DNA of 6,664 bases, taken from contig JAFDAP010000164.1 in the NCBI GenBank assembly GCA_019313765.1, positions 1 through 6,664 of the forward strand, in the 5' to 3' direction. Numbering within the stretch: the stretch's first letter is position 1; every line of letters starts with the position of its first letter. This document shows, piece after piece, positions 5,056 to 6,664 of the stretch. The notes below the pieces were generated by a model. That model worked only from the letters and a program-made list of their open reading frames with translations. It did not search any database and was not told the DNA's origin. The position numbers and the translations under genes are program-made. Source of the stretch: Deltaproteobacteria bacterium (GTDB lineage: Bacteria > Desulfobacterota > DSM-4660 > Desulfatiglandales > Desulfatiglandaceae).

Positions 5056-6664
5056 TTAAGGAGTGGCCGGGCTCGCAGTGCCGGTAGCGGTTCCTGAAAA
5101 AGCCACGGACGAGTCAATCGTCCCGGCTGCCTCACCTCGAAAGTTAATACTGTGAGTGTTCACCGTTCCGACCCCATCCTGTATACGCGCACCCCAGATA
5201 TTGTTGCCCGTATCCCACTTCTGTAGGTTAAATTGCGGTGCGGTGGTGATAGTCACATTTGAGCCTCCAGGCTGCTGTGTAAGAGGGAATGCGTCATTAG
5301 TGTGTGGTGTCCCGGTATATGATGACCCGCTTAACTGATCGGTTGCCCAGATTCTAGGGCGGGAGCCGTTATAGAATGCGTAGAATGTTACCCCGTCCAT
5401 GACTACAGAAATACTGTCACCACCACCGAAATCCTTTGACCCCGCAAGATTCGCTACACCCACATTCACGTACGGAATATTGAGCTGCCTGAGCATGTCT
5501 TGGCCTTCAGTTGTGCCTGCGTGGGCAAGAAACGTGTTGGTATCCATACTGGCCCACAGGGCGGCTGCCTGCCAGGTGGAGTTGTTGGGGTCAAAGGTCC
5601 CCTTTAGCTCTGATCCGCTCACACCTGTTAAGCCGATATCCCAATGCACCCAGGACCCGAACCCCTTGGCGTCTATTTTTCCGTCAGACCAGGAACCCGT
5701 AGCATCCGGGGTACTCAGTGTAACTGCCCGGTTTATAACGGTGCCGTCATCACTGTACCAAGGGACGTACCAGTATTGGGACGGGGTTCCGGAATAGGTG
5801 CCGCCATAGAGAGAAGCGCTTGTATTGAAGAACCAAGACCCGCCCGGCTGGTACAAAATGATGCTTGAGGAACGCCAGTCTCTGGCGTGTATATCCCCAT
5901 AAAATTCGCCAGTAGATTCATTAATAAATTGCCCATGACTATCTATTGCAGCCCATTCTTCTGGCGGTACATGCAGGTAATCAGGAATGGCCGGGTCGAA
6001 ATTCGCAAGGGACAGCCCCGTGTCCTGCACCAGCTCCATGGGGAACATGGACCCGGTGCCATCCCACATTTCTGTGTTTGCATAAAGATCACCGTTAAGG
6101 GTTCCCTTTACCATACCTGCGTTTCCAGCTTTGTCCAAATAAACGCCTAAGATCCCTGCGTCCACCACGCCGCCGTTTCCATAGGTGCGGCCGGCCATGA
6201 CGCCCCAGTAGGCCCCGTTTTGAGAGTTATCGCCCTGGTCCCAGATAGTGTAGGTATCGTCGTATGGATTGTAGCTGTGGATATCGCCATAGAAGACCCG
6301 CGGCGTATGGGGACCAAACTCTGACCACCAGTCATATTCGCCTATAAATATGGTGCTCGCAGGGGTGGCGGCCCCGGCGGCCCAGAGATCAGCCAGACTC
6401 CCCATGTAGTCTTCGAGATAGCCACTGTCCCTAAACTGGTAGTTAGGCCCGGTTTTTACCAGGACAGCGTCGAGAGGAGCGTCACTGAGTATTGCGAGTT
6501 CAACGGAATTCCCGTTGTTCCAAACGTCCTCCCAGTAAGTGAGATTCCCGGAACTATCTTCAGCCCAGGCCTCCTTGGTCCCGTCCGGGTTATAACTTAT
6601 GTGGGTCTCGGTCACGATCTCACCATCAGTTTCAGTTTTCCAGGACCAGCCCGAATTGGTCCCG
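5056..6664 (-). CDS. Large repeat-containing, probably exported protein of unknown function (N-terminus beyond window)
   Basis: The frame is open to the right edge, so the start is outside; the first in-window start-like codon (GTG at 6615) is internal. 535 C-terminal residues are visible, ending ...TASPATP at a TAA. Seen: no cysteine, few lysines, and abundant Gly, Ser, Thr, Asp, Asn, Trp and Tyr, the make-up of secreted beta-rich proteins. Two divergent repeat units are visible: FYGDIHSYNPYDD and FYGDIHARDWRSS each open a unit, and each later reaches a KGT element (MVKGTLNGDLYANTEMW and ELKGTFDPNNSTWQA). A third, partial stretch has Gly-rich alternating strands ending GEAAGTIDSSVAFSGTATGT. 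From memory, KGTFDP...TWQA...TNTFL-type motifs occur in very large FecR-domain or adhesin-like proteins of Desulfobacteraceae. I see no PEP-CTERM, LPXTG or clear autotransporter barrel at the C-terminus. The exported location is inferred. Confidence 0.8.
   Translation of the reverse strand, partial: GTNSGWSWKTETDGEIVTETHISYNPDGTKEAWAEDSSGNLTYWEDVWNNGNSVELAILSDAPLDAVLVKTGPNYQFRDSGYLEDYMGSLADLWAAGAATPASTIFIGEYDWWSEFGPHTPRVFYGDIHSYNPYDDTYTIWDQGDNSQNGAYWGVMAGRTYGNGGVVDAGILGVYLDKAGNAGMVKGTLNGDLYANTEMWDGTGSMFPMELVQDTGLSLANFDPAIPDYLHVPPEEWAAIDSHGQFINESTGEFYGDIHARDWRSSSIILYQPGGSWFFNTSASLYGGTYSGTPSQYWYVPWYSDDGTVINRAVTLSTPDATGSWSDGKIDAKGFGSWVHWDIGLTGVSGSELKGTFDPNNSTWQAAALWASMDTNTFLAHAGTTEGQDMLRQLNIPYVNVGVANLAGSKDFGGGDSISVVMDGVTFYAFYNGSRPRIWATDQLSGSSYTGTPHTNDAFPLTQQPGGSNVTITTAPQFNLQKWDTGNNIWGARIQDGVGTVNTHSINFRGEAAGTIDSSVAFSGTATGTASPATP

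Noticed and set aside
5399..5797. Plus-strand frame opposite the large repeat protein
   Set aside because: The minus-strand reading continues unbroken with coherent repeats; the plus-strand translation has no recognisable features.

Overview
The window looks like a chromosomal segment of a Gram-negative, Desulfobacterota-type (former Deltaproteobacteria) bacterium. This is inferred from the hisS-aspS pair, the Cys-rich insertion domain of HisRS, an ArsA-type ATPase carrying an Hsp20-like tail, a heptamer-type intergenic repeat, and a large Gly/Trp/Tyr/Asp-rich protein whose motifs resemble, from memory, giant secreted proteins of that group. No taxonomic search could be run.

Layout: (1) 1-1135, plus strand: the C-terminal three quarters of an ArsA-family ATPase with a C-terminal ArsA_HSP20-like domain, overlapping by 8 bases a 75-residue lysine-rich protein of unknown function; the two appear translationally coupled. 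(2) 1136-1544: a non-coding stretch of about 400 bases holding a composite repeat. Six 7-bp units of consensus GTTSGAW lie between nested AT-rich inverted repeats. (3) 1545-4647, plus strand: hisS (histidyl-tRNA synthetase, probably TTG start) and aspS (aspartyl-tRNA synthetase), 34 bases apart and probably one operon. (4) 4657-4866, minus strand: a 69-residue protein that looks like a lone MshEN/GspE-N-type domain, converging on aspS with a 9-base gap. (5) 5056-6664, minus strand: the C-terminal 535 residues of a large, cysteine-free, repeat-containing protein that is probably exported; its start lies beyond the right edge.

The two synthetases are ordinary housekeeping genes. The less-described parts are the small ArsA partner, the stand-alone MshEN-like protein, the composite intergenic repeat and the large beta-rich protein. 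Nothing here amounts to a clear new defence or mobile system. There is no CRISPR array, tRNA, rRNA, transposase or integrase.
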